NCBI GenBank assembly: GCA_025457785.1
Contig: JALOTS010000038.1
Coordinates: forward strand, 1 to 12,293
Reading direction: 5' to 3'
Length of the DNA: 12,293 nucleotides
Source of the DNA: Pontiellaceae bacterium
GTDB taxonomy: Bacteria > Verrucomicrobiota > Kiritimatiellia > Kiritimatiellales > Tichowtungiaceae
Within the stretch, counting starts at the first letter, position 1; each line of letters opens with the position of its first letter. The translations under genes and the position numbers were made by a program. Below are positions 1 through 6,679 of this stretch, piece after piece. Below the pieces are notes generated by a model. That model had not been told where the DNA came from and searched no databases. It saw nothing but the letters and a program-made list of their open reading frames with translations.

Positions 1-441
1 CTCGCGCACACGCTGCCGCGTCTCGACATCATACAGCACCGTGAACACCTTGCCGCTCTCCACATCCCGGTCGTTGAAAAAGAACTGTGTTTCAGGCGAC
101 AGCGGATTCCAGTAAAACATCGTTCCCTGCTGCGGGTTCCATGCGTGCGTTTTATCAACCGGTATCAGTTCGTTGTTTTTCTGCGTATCAATCAGAAGAA
201 TCGTTGCGGCCTCTTCCGGGGCGGGCATACGCTCGATCTGATCGATTTCCATCCCGAGAATATATCGTTCGCCGGCGTTCCACGGGATCGTCTGACACTG
301 CCCGATATATCCGAAAAAATGATGATTCGTTCCGGACGTAATCTGTTCAATCTTCAAATCAAACGGAGGTGCTTCTGTATGCGCCTCCATAACCGTCACG
401 ATTAAAAAAAGAATCGCTGCCTGTTGAATCTTTTTTTTCAC
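1..441 (-). CDS. Secreted TolB/oligogalacturonate-lyase-like protein, N-terminal 147 residues (runs off left edge)
   Basis: The frame is open from a GTG at 441-439 down to base 1, so the C-terminal part lies outside the window. The start is set by a strong ribosome binding site (GGAGGG, about 5 bases upstream). The first ~20 residues (VKKKIQQAAILFLIVTVMEA) form a basic then hydrophobic signal peptide, so export is likely. The mature part (PFDLKIEQITSGTNHHFFGY, then GQCQTIPWNAGERYI, ERMPAPEEAA, AWNPQQGTMFYWNP, TQFFFNDRD, GKVFTVLYD) resembles, from memory, secreted proteins of planctomycete- and lentisphaera-type genomes annotated as oligogalacturonate-lyase-like or TolB-like β-propellers. No catalytic residue can be named from this fragment, so the substrate is unknown. 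Its GTG overlaps the repaired stop of the upstream SMP-30-like pseudogene (GTGA), suggesting the two were once translationally coupled and worked on the same sugar or lactone. Confidence 0.7.
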   Translation of the reverse strand, partial: MKKKIQQAAILFLIVTVMEAHTEAPPFDLKIEQITSGTNHHFFGYIGQCQTIPWNAGERYILGMEIDQIERMPAPEEAATILLIDTQKNNELIPVDKTHAWNPQQGTMFYWNPLSPETQFFFNDRDVESGKVFTVLYDVETRQRVRE

Positions 442-1126
442 TTAACCCTCCACTCATCACCCGCTGGTTTTTTCGGAGCGATTAAACACTCCCGTCCATA
501 CCATTGGCGAATCTTAAATTCGGAGATAGTGTTAAACAAATCATTTTCGCGGTTCATCAATCCGGGAATATATAGTCAAAGTTTACGACCAGCAGGCTGT
601 CGCCGTAAATGAGCGGCTCGCAGGGCTGATCAAGCGACCCGTCCTCGCCGGTTGCATCGGGGTTTTCCCACAGACGCTGAATCGTGTGGCGCTTCAGATC
701 ATAAACCCAGACGGCGTTCATTTTGGAGTCGGTCGTGTAAATTTTATCGGTTGCTTTGTCGTACATGGTTCCGTCACAGCAGCGAAACGCCAGACTGTCG
801 ATCAAACATACCGTTTTGTCCACCGAACCGTCCCTGTTAAAGGTCGTTTTGAAAAACTGTCCGCTGCTGAAGAGCCCGACATACAGATTGCCGTCTTGAT
901 CAAAATCCATTCCGTCCGCGCCGAACCCGCCCGGCTCGCCTTTATAGGTGACAATCAGATGTTTCTTCTGATCGGCTTTGACCGGCTTACCCTGACTCTG
1001 TTCCATCAGGCTGAACCGGAACACACCATTGGTATCACCGCCCTGCCCCAGTGAATGTTCAGTGAATACAAAAAGACTTGCACAGTTTAGGCCCTTCTCC
1101 GAATGGCCAGAACAACATGTTATCGT
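438..1126 (-). pseudogene. SMP-30/gluconolactonase-like β-propeller protein, 5'-truncated and frameshifted
   Basis: The frame is open from 1126 to a TGA at 559-557. The longest intact piece with a usable start is 155 residues from GTG 1024. Family-like sequence begins further upstream without any start codon (GLNCASLFVFTEHSLGQGG, then DTNGVFRFSL), so the N-terminal part of the protein is gone. The middle (GADGMDFDQDGNLYVG, AFRCCDGTMYDKATDKIYTT, NAVWVYDL, DQPCEPLIYGDSLLVVNFDY) is typical of SMP-30-like propellers, a family of lactonases and sugar-binding propellers. After IFP at about 565 the frame hits tandem TGAs. Shifting by one base gives GLMNRENDLFNTISEFKI, the expected family continuation, and that frame stays open to a TGA at 440-438 overlapping the next gene's GTG. 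A one-base deletion near 562-565 explains this. The gene is probably dead. A sequencing error could explain the frameshift but not the missing 5' end. Confidence 0.75.
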
Positions 1127-1330
1127 TCATAATTTGTTATCGTTCTTTATCTTTATGCGGCAGTGAGTTGTAAATATTCTAAACGATACATACCTTTTTA
1201 ATTCATTTTGACTCCATGTTCTTTTATTGAGGGGACTGCCCCTTATTGTGAAACCGTTCAAGCCCGTCTGTTTTTCTTTCTGTTCTTTTGTACTCCGTCT
1301 AAGCCGGGCTTCTGTATTCAAAGAACGTTC

Positions 1331-1420
1331 TCACTCCTCCGCCTCCTTGATGGCCGTGATGTCTGAAACCTCCAGTTCAATCTGGTGGACTTGCAGTTCG
1401 TGAAGAAGGCGTTCGTCCAC
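1331..1420 (-). pseudogene. Remnant of a PAS-domain sensory protein with its middle deleted
   Basis: The minus strand reads VDERLLHELQVHQIELE directly followed by VSDITAIKEAEE and a TGA at 1333-1331. From general knowledge, HELQVHQIELE is the conserved helix just before the first PAS domain of many sensor kinases and PAS proteins, and it normally continues 'MQNEELRRAQ'. SDIT.(R/K)..EE is the conserved end of a PAS/PAC domain. The whole PAS core, roughly 120 residues, is missing in between, with the in-frame join at about 1369/1370. The frame can be followed upstream to about 1452, where it is closed. The GTG at 1420 is a possible start but has no well-placed ribosome binding site. I read it as a deletion scar of a once longer gene rather than a working micro-protein. 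Confidence 0.6.
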
Positions 1421-1512
1421 AACATAGCACGCCTCCCTTTTTATTCTCCGGAATCAGTTTACATCCCTAACGGACACTTTACAGCGGGGTATAACCCTAC
1501 CCTGATCATGGA

Positions 1513-1560
1513 ACGGTAAAAAACCGTCTTCGCCGAAGGTGCCGCCGCGTCAAGATGACG
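1513..1560 (-). terminator. Possible terminator of the sigma-54 activator gene
   Basis: Read on the minus strand, about 70 bases after the activator's TAG, the RNA has CCGTC pairing with GACGG around an inner CTTC-GGC-GAAG hairpin, followed at once by a run of six T. That is the general shape of an intrinsic terminator, although the stems are short and interrupted. A second inverted repeat, ACGGT/ACCGT (1513-1517 and 1523-1527), overlaps the T run. Confidence 0.35.
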
Positions 1561-1631
1561 GAATACCGGAACCAAAGGTTATCATCCCGAACACACTCCA
1601 ACTTAAAACGAAAAACAACCCTGTAACAAAC

Positions 1632-3074
1632 CTATCCCTCAACATGCTTTTTCACCGTCCGCCAGTCGAGATCGGCGCGGCGGGCGACTTCTCCGTAATT
1701 CCCGTAACGGGCATAGAGCCGTTTGCAGTAGGCGGCCGTCAGCTCACGGGCGGTCAGTGCGCCCGCGCTCAGTGCGGCGGTTAAGTCAGTGTCGCGGTCA
1801 GCGGGAAGTTCAATCGCGTCGCCTTCGTAGGAACCGGTCAGCAAAATCCGCCGCACAGCCTGTTCGAGTTCGCGCACATTACCGGGCCAGCCATAGCCGC
1901 GTCCGAAATCTTTTTTCAATACACTCATCACCGGTTCCTGAAGGTCACGCCAGGATTCACCGCTCATTCGTTTCAAAATATGCTCAATCAGCATGTCGAG
2001 CTCCGACGGCATTTCCTTTAAACGCTGCCGAAGCGGCGGAACAGTAATCTGGTCGGAACAAAGCCGGTAATAAAAATCATCGCGGAAGGTTCCGGCGCGA
2101 CGCAGGCCGGTGATGGATTGATTGGTCGCAGCGATCACGCGACCCTCAAACCGCACCTGCTCATGCGAGCCGACCGGCGAAAAGGTGCGCTGTTGCAACA
2201 CCTGCAACAACTTAATCTGAATCGGCTGGCCGACCTCGCCGATTTCATCGAGGAAAATCGCCCCGTGCGGACTGCATCTCGAAAAAACCCCGTCGTGCTT
2301 TTCAACCGCGCCGGTAAAGGCTCCTTTGCGGTGCCCGAACAGCTCCGACTCAATCAGCGCTTCGGGATACTGCGACAGATTGATCGGCACAAAGGCGCGC
2401 GTAAAACTCTCGCTGAATTTTTTGGTCGATGGACTATATGGGATAAATCCGGAACGTCCGACCGCAGCCGCCGCCGCGCCCTTCCCGGTTCCGGTTTCGC
2501 CGAGCAACAGCGTGGAAAAATCCTCCATGCGGTTCCACAGACAGCGGATGTACCAGCGGATATCGTGAGTAAAAATATTGTCCCACAGCCGCCTGCGCAG
2601 CAATTTCATGCAGGCGCTGCCGCCGACCAATCCCCTTGAGATAAAATAATAGGCGCGTCGAACCTGATAAAACATGCCGATATACCGGCAGGCATCGGCA
2701 TGACTGAACCCGTAGCCCTTCAACGTTTCCAGACATTGGAACGCCACCGGAGCCGAACACGGCTCATCACCTGCAGCAATCTGCTCTTCGATCAGCGCAT
2801 CAAACTGCTTTTGCACCTGATAAAAAACATAAAACAGAATACTCACCGCCACCGCTTCCGCATCCTTGTCGCTAGCGCTTGCGGCAACAATTTGCCGGGC
2901 ATTCGCCAGCGTTGAAATATTTTTTTCCAACGCCTGGAAAAGCGGCGCCTGCATTTCATCCCACGTCGCCCCCTCCGGTGCGCCGATAATTTTGCGGTCA
3001 ATCTCCACCCGGTCATCGCTGAACGGATTGGTAAACGCCGCCTCGGAGGCCATTTTAAAAAATTCAGTGTTCAT
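1632..3074 (-). CDS. Sigma-54-dependent transcriptional activator (bacterial enhancer-binding protein)
   Basis: A 480-residue AAA+ activator that would remodel RNA polymerase-sigma54 at -24/-12 promoters. Residues 1-170 are an N-terminal signal-input region of unknown type (FYVFYQVQKQFDALIEEQ at about 81-98). It is not a receiver domain, so this is not a standard response regulator. The AAA+ core spans about 185-415: Walker A GETGTGKG (192-199), the sigma-54-contacting loop GAFTGA (251-256), Walker B FLDEIGE (274-280), the arginine region FRDDFYYRL (330-338) and GWPGNVREL (395-403). A Fis-type helix-turn-helix closes the protein (about 450-478, YGNYGEVARRADLDWRTVKK). All key motifs are intact. 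The ATG at 3074 is the first in frame after a stop but has no good Shine-Dalgarno. It overlaps a 20-codon upstream ORF, so coupled translation is likely. A near-consensus sigma-54 promoter just across the divergent gap marks the plus-strand lipid genes as its probable target. Confidence 0.93.
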   Translation of the reverse strand: MNTEFFKMASEAAFTNPFSDDRVEIDRKIIGAPEGATWDEMQAPLFQALEKNISTLANARQIVAASASDKDAEAVAVSILFYVFYQVQKQFDALIEEQIAAGDEPCSAPVAFQCLETLKGYGFSHADACRYIGMFYQVRRAYYFISRGLVGGSACMKLLRRRLWDNIFTHDIRWYIRCLWNRMEDFSTLLLGETGTGKGAAAAAVGRSGFIPYSPSTKKFSESFTRAFVPINLSQYPEALIESELFGHRKGAFTGAVEKHDGVFSRCSPHGAIFLDEIGEVGQPIQIKLLQVLQQRTFSPVGSHEQVRFEGRVIAATNQSITGLRRAGTFRDDFYYRLCSDQITVPPLRQRLKEMPSELDMLIEHILKRMSGESWRDLQEPVMSVLKKDFGRGYGWPGNVRELEQAVRRILLTGSYEGDAIELPADRDTDLTAALSAGALTARELTAAYCKRLYARYGNYGEVARRADLDWRTVKKHVEG

Positions 3075-3126
3075 AACTGCACGTATCCCGATATCCCCCG
3101 CTTGGTCTCAGCTTTTTTTGCGCCAT
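3064..3126 (-). CDS. 20-residue leader peptide ORF, apparent 5' remnant of a four-helix-bundle suffix protein
   Basis: The ORF reads MAQKKLRPSGGYRDTCSYEH and stops with TGA at 3066-3064, eleven bases inside the activator gene. It has a good Shine-Dalgarno (AGGAG, 6 bases upstream of the ATG) and a plausible promoter, both better than anything directly upstream of the activator ATG. LRPSGGYR is, from memory, the opening motif of 'four helix bundle suffix' proteins, relatives of proteins encoded in 23S rRNA intervening sequences. The normal continuation (roughly KLRSFQ...) is absent, so the rest of that gene has been lost. The likely present role is as a leader whose translation carries ribosomes to the activator start. 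That role is inferred. Confidence 0.5.
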   Translation of the reverse strand: MAQKKLRPSGGYRDTCSYEH

Positions 3127-3141
3127 GTCATTCTCCTATAT

Positions 3142-3178
3142 ATTCATTAAATGACGGTACTCTATTCTTTGAATGAAT
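3142..3178. promoter_or_regulatory. Candidate activator-binding site (dyad elements)
   Basis: ATTCATT (3142-3148) and its exact reverse complement AATGAAT (3172-3178) frame the activator promoter. The first lies in a second small dyad, TCATT-A-AATGA (3144-3154). Relative to the predicted sigma-54 start near 3281 they lie at about -105 to -140, a usual distance for an enhancer site. Short AT-rich dyads arise by chance, so confidence is low. Confidence 0.3.
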
Positions 3179-3187
3179 GTATGTCAA
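3159..3187 (-). promoter_or_regulatory. Sigma-70-type promoter for the leader ORF and activator
   Basis: Minus strand: -35 TTGACA (perfect, 3187-3182), 17-base spacer, -10 TAGAGT (3164-3159, four of six consensus positions). The start of transcription would be near 3152, giving a short leader before the ORF at 3126. An ATTCATT/AATGAAT inverted repeat overlaps the spacer and the initially transcribed region, suggesting autoregulation. Confidence 0.5.
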
Positions 3188-3213
3188 AAATTAATTTTCT
3201 CCTTAATTTTTCC

Positions 3214-3240
3214 AAACAACTAACAATAAACAACTAACAA
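3214..3240. repeat. Tandem 13-bp direct repeat AAACAACTAACAA
   Basis: Two perfect copies (3214-3226 and 3228-3240) separated by one T, so the period is 14 bp. They lie in the divergent gap, about 15 bp before the sigma-54 -24 element and after an AT-rich stretch. They could be a protein-binding site or a simple local duplication. Confidence 0.6.
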
Positions 3241-3254
3241 CCTGCACCCAAAAC

Positions 3255-3270
3255 GGGCACGCCCCCTGCA
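3255..3270 (+). promoter_or_regulatory. Sigma-54 (-24/-12) promoter for the lipid operon
   Basis: The sequence GGGCACGCCCCCTGCA matches TGGCACG-N4-TTGCA at all but two positions. The essential GG (3256-3257) and GC (3268-3269) are exactly ten bases apart. Transcription would start near 3281, about 33 bases before the ATG at 3314 and just ahead of the AAGGAG ribosome binding site. It lies beside a divergently oriented sigma-54 activator gene, which makes a chance match less likely. Confidence 0.65.
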
Positions 3271-3313
3271 TTTACAGCGCTCCGTACAACAAACATTTCA
3301 AGGAGCGGCAATC

Positions 3314-6300
3314 ATGAAAAATACATTCAAATGGTTAAACATCTGTCAATTCACCGGAGCACTGAACGATAACGCCTTCAAAATGACTGCGGCCATCGTG
3401 CTGGTCAACCGGCTGGGCGCAACAAGCCTGCCGACCGTGCTGGCAATCTGTTCGGTACTGTTCGTAGTCCCTTTTCTCCTGTTTTCAAATTTTGCGGGAA
3501 CGCTGGCCGACCGCTTCAGCAAGCGCGACATTCTGATCGCCGGAAAATGGCTGGAGGTCGGTCTGCTTATCCTCGCCTTTCCGGCGCTGCTCTCCGGATT
3601 GAATTGGGCAATCTACGCCCTGCTGTTTTTCCTCTGCGCCCAAAGCGCACTGTTCGGCCCGGCCAAACGCGGCATCGTGCCGGAGCTGGTCGACGATGCC
3701 GACCTCTCCCGCGCCAACGGCCAATTGACCGCAGCCACCTATACCGCCGTCATTCTCGGCACAGCACTGCCCGCACTGGTTATCGGCTATTTAGGACAGC
3801 CCGCGCTGACTGTGATCGCAATCTGCCTGATTCTTTCAATCATCGGCACTCTGGCCTCGCATAAACTGGCCCGCGTCCCGGCCGCCGGTTCATCAAAAAC
3901 GTCATCGCCGTGGATCATCCCGGATGTTGTCCGCACCATGAAAAACCTGAAAAGCGACAACTGGGCCAGACAGGCGGTTTTCGGGCTCATTCTGTTCGAC
4001 TTCATCACCGCATTTTTTCAGCAGACACTGGTCCTTTTCGGGCAGAGCGCGCTGAACCTTTCGGTCGAAAAAGCCCCGATGCTTTTCCCGCTGGCGGCGG
4101 TCGGTATCGGAATCGGCGCACTGCTGACCGGCCGCTTTTCCAAGCACACCATTGAAATCGGCCTGATTCCGGTCGGCGCACTCGGCGTGATGTTCTCGGC
4201 CATTGGATTGAGTTCCGCCGCAGGCCCGCTCCAAATCGCGCTGTGGATCGTTACGCTGGGCACCGCGTGCGGCATGTACCTCGTCCCGCTCAATGCATTC
4301 ATTCAGCAGCGTATTCCGGCAGACCGGCGCGGGGAAGTGTTCGGTGCATCAAACTTTCTGGGCTTCAGCGCGATGATCGCCTCGTCCGGACTGTTTTTTC
4401 TGCTCACAAAAATCCTGCATATCGACGCACGCGGCTGTGTCCTGATCACCGGCCTGCTCGCCGCCGTTCCGGCCGTCCTCGCCTGCCTGCGCCTACCGAA
4501 CTTCTTCACCCGCTTCTGGCTGATCCGCCTGATTCACCGCCTCTATAAAATCCGCTTCCACGGGCTGGAAAATCTGCCGCGCGAAGGCGGCGCCCTGCTG
4601 ATCTGCAACCACACGGCCTACGCCGACGCGCTGATTCTGCAGGCCGCCACGCAGCGCCCCGTCCGGTTCATTATGTCGCGCGACGTCTTCAAAACCTGGA
4701 AATGGGCCAAGCCGGTTTTCAAACTGACCGACTGCATTCCGATCCACACCAGCGACGGCCCGCGCGCCTTGGCGAAATCTCTCCAGGAAGCCCGCCAGAC
4801 CATGGAAGCCGGATCGATCGTTGCCATCTTTCCCGAAGGCGCACTGACCCGAAACGGCAGCCTGATGAAATTCAACAAGGGCTTCGAAAAAATCGCCCGC
4901 AACAGCAACTGCCCGATCATTCCGGCATACATCGGCGATATCTGGGGCAGCATCTTCAGCTTCAAAGACGGAAGTCCCGGACTCCGCCTGCCGAAACAGT
5001 TCCCCCGCCGCGTGACTGTCCGGTTCGGCAAGCCGCTGCTGTCATCCACATCTGCCGACGAGGCCCGCCGTATCATCGCTGAACTCGGGGCGGAAGATGC
5101 CATCGAAAAGAGTCGGCGGCCCGGACAGACACTCAACCATAAATTCATCCGGCAGGCGCGCCTTCACTGGTTCCGTCCCATTGCAAGCGACACCCTCGGC
5201 AGCAAAGCCACCTACGGCAAACTGCTGACCGGCAGCATCGCACTGGCCAACCGCCTCAAACCGTGCGTCAAAAATCAGACGGCTGTCGGCATCTATATGC
5301 CCACCACGCTCGGCGGGGCGGTCGCCAACCTGGCCGTCACGCTCTCCGGAAAAACTGCTGTCAACCTCAACTGGACCGCCTCCGCCGATGCCATGAAATC
5401 CGCCATCGCACAAAGCCGCTTAAAATATGTCATCACCTCGCGCCGCTTCCTGCAGAAAACGGGACAGCCGGATCTTCCCGTCCGCTGGCTTTATTTGGAA
5501 GACCTGCTGAAAAACCTCGGCCACATCGAACGCTTCCGCGCCGTGCGTGCCGCGCTCTTTGCCTCACCGAAACATCTGGCCGGCGGACGCGAACCGCAAC
5601 CCGAAGATATTGCCGCGATCATCTTTTCATCCGGCACCACCGGAACGCCCAAAGGCGTCATGCTCAGTCACGCCAACCTGCTTTCCAATGTCGAGGCGGT
5701 ACAGTCTGTTCAGCAGTTCAGCAAAGAAGATTCCATCTGCGCCGTCCTGCCGTTCTTCCACGCCTTCGGTTATTTGGCGCTGCTGTGGTGGCCGCTGCTC
5801 AAAGGAACCCGCGTTGCCTATCATCCCGACCCGTTGCAGGCGCAGCGCGTTATTCGACTGATCAGAGAAGAAAAACTGACCGCGCTGCTCATCACGCCCA
5901 CCTTTCTGCAGACCTACATGCGCAAGGCCTCGAAAGAAGATTTCCAGACCTTGGAAACCGTAATCACCGGCGGCGAAAAACTTTTGCCGGAACTGGCGGA
6001 CCGGTTTGAAACCCAGTTCGGCATTCGCCCGCTCGAAGGCTACGGCTGCACCGAACTTTCGCCGGTGGCACTACTCAGTCTTAAAAACTTCAGCCGGCCC
6101 GGCAGCGCGGGACAGCCGCTGCCCGGCGTAGCCGTCCGGATTGTCGACCCCGAAACGCGCACAACGCGCCCCGACGGCGAAGAAGGCCTGATGCTGATCA
6201 AAGGCCCCAACGTCATGCAGGGCTATCTCCACGCGCCCGAAAAAACCGCCGAGGCTCTGTGCGACGGCTGGTACAATACCGGCGACATCGCCCGGATAGA

Positions 6301-6652
6301 CGATGCAGGATTTGTCTTCATCACCGGACGGCTCTCGCGCTTCAGCAAAATCGGCGGCGAAATGGTTCCGCACGGCGCGATCGAAGAGGTTCTCCAAAAA
6401 GCCTGCGCAACGGAAGCGCCATGCGTCGCCGTGGTCTCGGTCTGTCATGAAACGCGCGGCGAACAGCTGGCCGTCTGCTACACCCCGGAAGCGGGCGATC
6501 CGGAGATCTTGCACGCCATCCTGAAGGACAGCCGCCTGCCCAACCTGTGGATTCCGCGACGTGACCAGTTCTTTGCTGTGTCCGCTTTTCCAATCCTTGG
6601 AACCGGCAAACTGGATTTGTGTGCACTGCGTGAACTGGCGGCAAGTCATTAA
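3314..6652 (+). CDS. aas: LplT-PlsC-Aas fusion: lysophospholipid flippase / acyltransferase / acyl-ACP synthetase
   Basis: A 1112-residue three-part protein for uptake and re-acylation of lysophospholipids at the inner membrane. Residues 1-395 are a multi-pass MFS transporter of the LplT type (QFTGALNDNAFK near the start, DRFSKRD as the loop motif at about 67-73). Residues about 405-600 are a PlsC-type acyltransferase with the catalytic HX4D (H433, D438, in CNHTAYAD) and the FPEGALTR block (from F506) that binds the glycerophosphate. Residues about 610-1112 are an AMP-forming acyl-ACP/acyl-CoA ligase: FSSGTTGTPKG (771-781), YNTGD (987-991), and the C-terminal catalytic lysine K1099 in GTGKL. 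In E. coli LplT and Aas are separate neighbouring genes; the fusion is known elsewhere. Start: AAGGAG 8 bases upstream, first ATG. It is first in the plus-strand operon, downstream of the predicted sigma-54 promoter. All catalytic motifs are present. Confidence 0.93.
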   Translation: MKNTFKWLNICQFTGALNDNAFKMTAAIVLVNRLGATSLPTVLAICSVLFVVPFLLFSNFAGTLADRFSKRDILIAGKWLEVGLLILAFPALLSGLNWAIYALLFFLCAQSALFGPAKRGIVPELVDDADLSRANGQLTAATYTAVILGTALPALVIGYLGQPALTVIAICLILSIIGTLASHKLARVPAAGSSKTSSPWIIPDVVRTMKNLKSDNWARQAVFGLILFDFITAFFQQTLVLFGQSALNLSVEKAPMLFPLAAVGIGIGALLTGRFSKHTIEIGLIPVGALGVMFSAIGLSSAAGPLQIALWIVTLGTACGMYLVPLNAFIQQRIPADRRGEVFGASNFLGFSAMIASSGLFFLLTKILHIDARGCVLITGLLAAVPAVLACLRLPNFFTRFWLIRLIHRLYKIRFHGLENLPREGGALLICNHTAYADALILQAATQRPVRFIMSRDVFKTWKWAKPVFKLTDCIPIHTSDGPRALAKSLQEARQTMEAGSIVAIFPEGALTRNGSLMKFNKGFEKIARNSNCPIIPAYIGDIWGSIFSFKDGSPGLRLPKQFPRRVTVRFGKPLLSSTSADEARRIIAELGAEDAIEKSRRPGQTLNHKFIRQARLHWFRPIASDTLGSKATYGKLLTGSIALANRLKPCVKNQTAVGIYMPTTLGGAVANLAVTLSGKTAVNLNWTASADAMKSAIAQSRLKYVITSRRFLQKTGQPDLPVRWLYLEDLLKNLGHIERFRAVRAALFASPKHLAGGREPQPEDIAAIIFSSGTTGTPKGVMLSHANLLSNVEAVQSVQQFSKEDSICAVLPFFHAFGYLALLWWPLLKGTRVAYHPDPLQAQRVIRLIREEKLTALLITPTFLQTYMRKASKEDFQTLETVITGGEKLLPELADRFETQFGIRPLEGYGCTELSPVALLSLKNFSRPGSAGQPLPGVAVRIVDPETRTTRPDGEEGLMLIKGPNVMQGYLHAPEKTAEALCDGWYNTGDIARIDDAGFVFITGRLSRFSKIGGEMVPHGAIEEVLQKACATEAPCVAVVSVCHETRGEQLAVCYTPEAGDPEILHAILKDSRLPNLWIPRRDQFFAVSAFPILGTGKLDLCALRELAASH

Positions 6653-6679
6653 CCGCGAAAGAACACAAGGAGCGCAAAA

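Larger units (their letters stand above)
1127..1631. other. Non-coding, degraded region between the propeller pseudogene and the sigma-54 activator
   Basis: No intact gene is visible here. Bases 1127-1330 are AT-rich and hold a 64-codon minus-strand open frame (1321-1127) with no recognisable protein, probably chance. A small G4/C4 hairpin, GGGGACTGCCCC, sits at 1231-1242. Bases 1331-1420 hold a PAS-protein remnant, listed separately. Bases 1421-1510 show nothing further. Bases 1513-1560 contain the inverted repeats described as a possible terminator. The mix of truncated pieces marks a place where sequence has been lost. Confidence 0.6.

Noticed and set aside
1127..1321. 64-codon minus-strand ORF (MNTEARLRRSTKEQK...)
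   Set aside because: No recognisable family, no clear ribosome binding site, AT-rich degraded surroundings; likely chance.
2118..2639. 173-codon plus-strand ORF within the activator gene
   Set aside because: Shadow of the AAA+ coding frame; the sequence has no family features.
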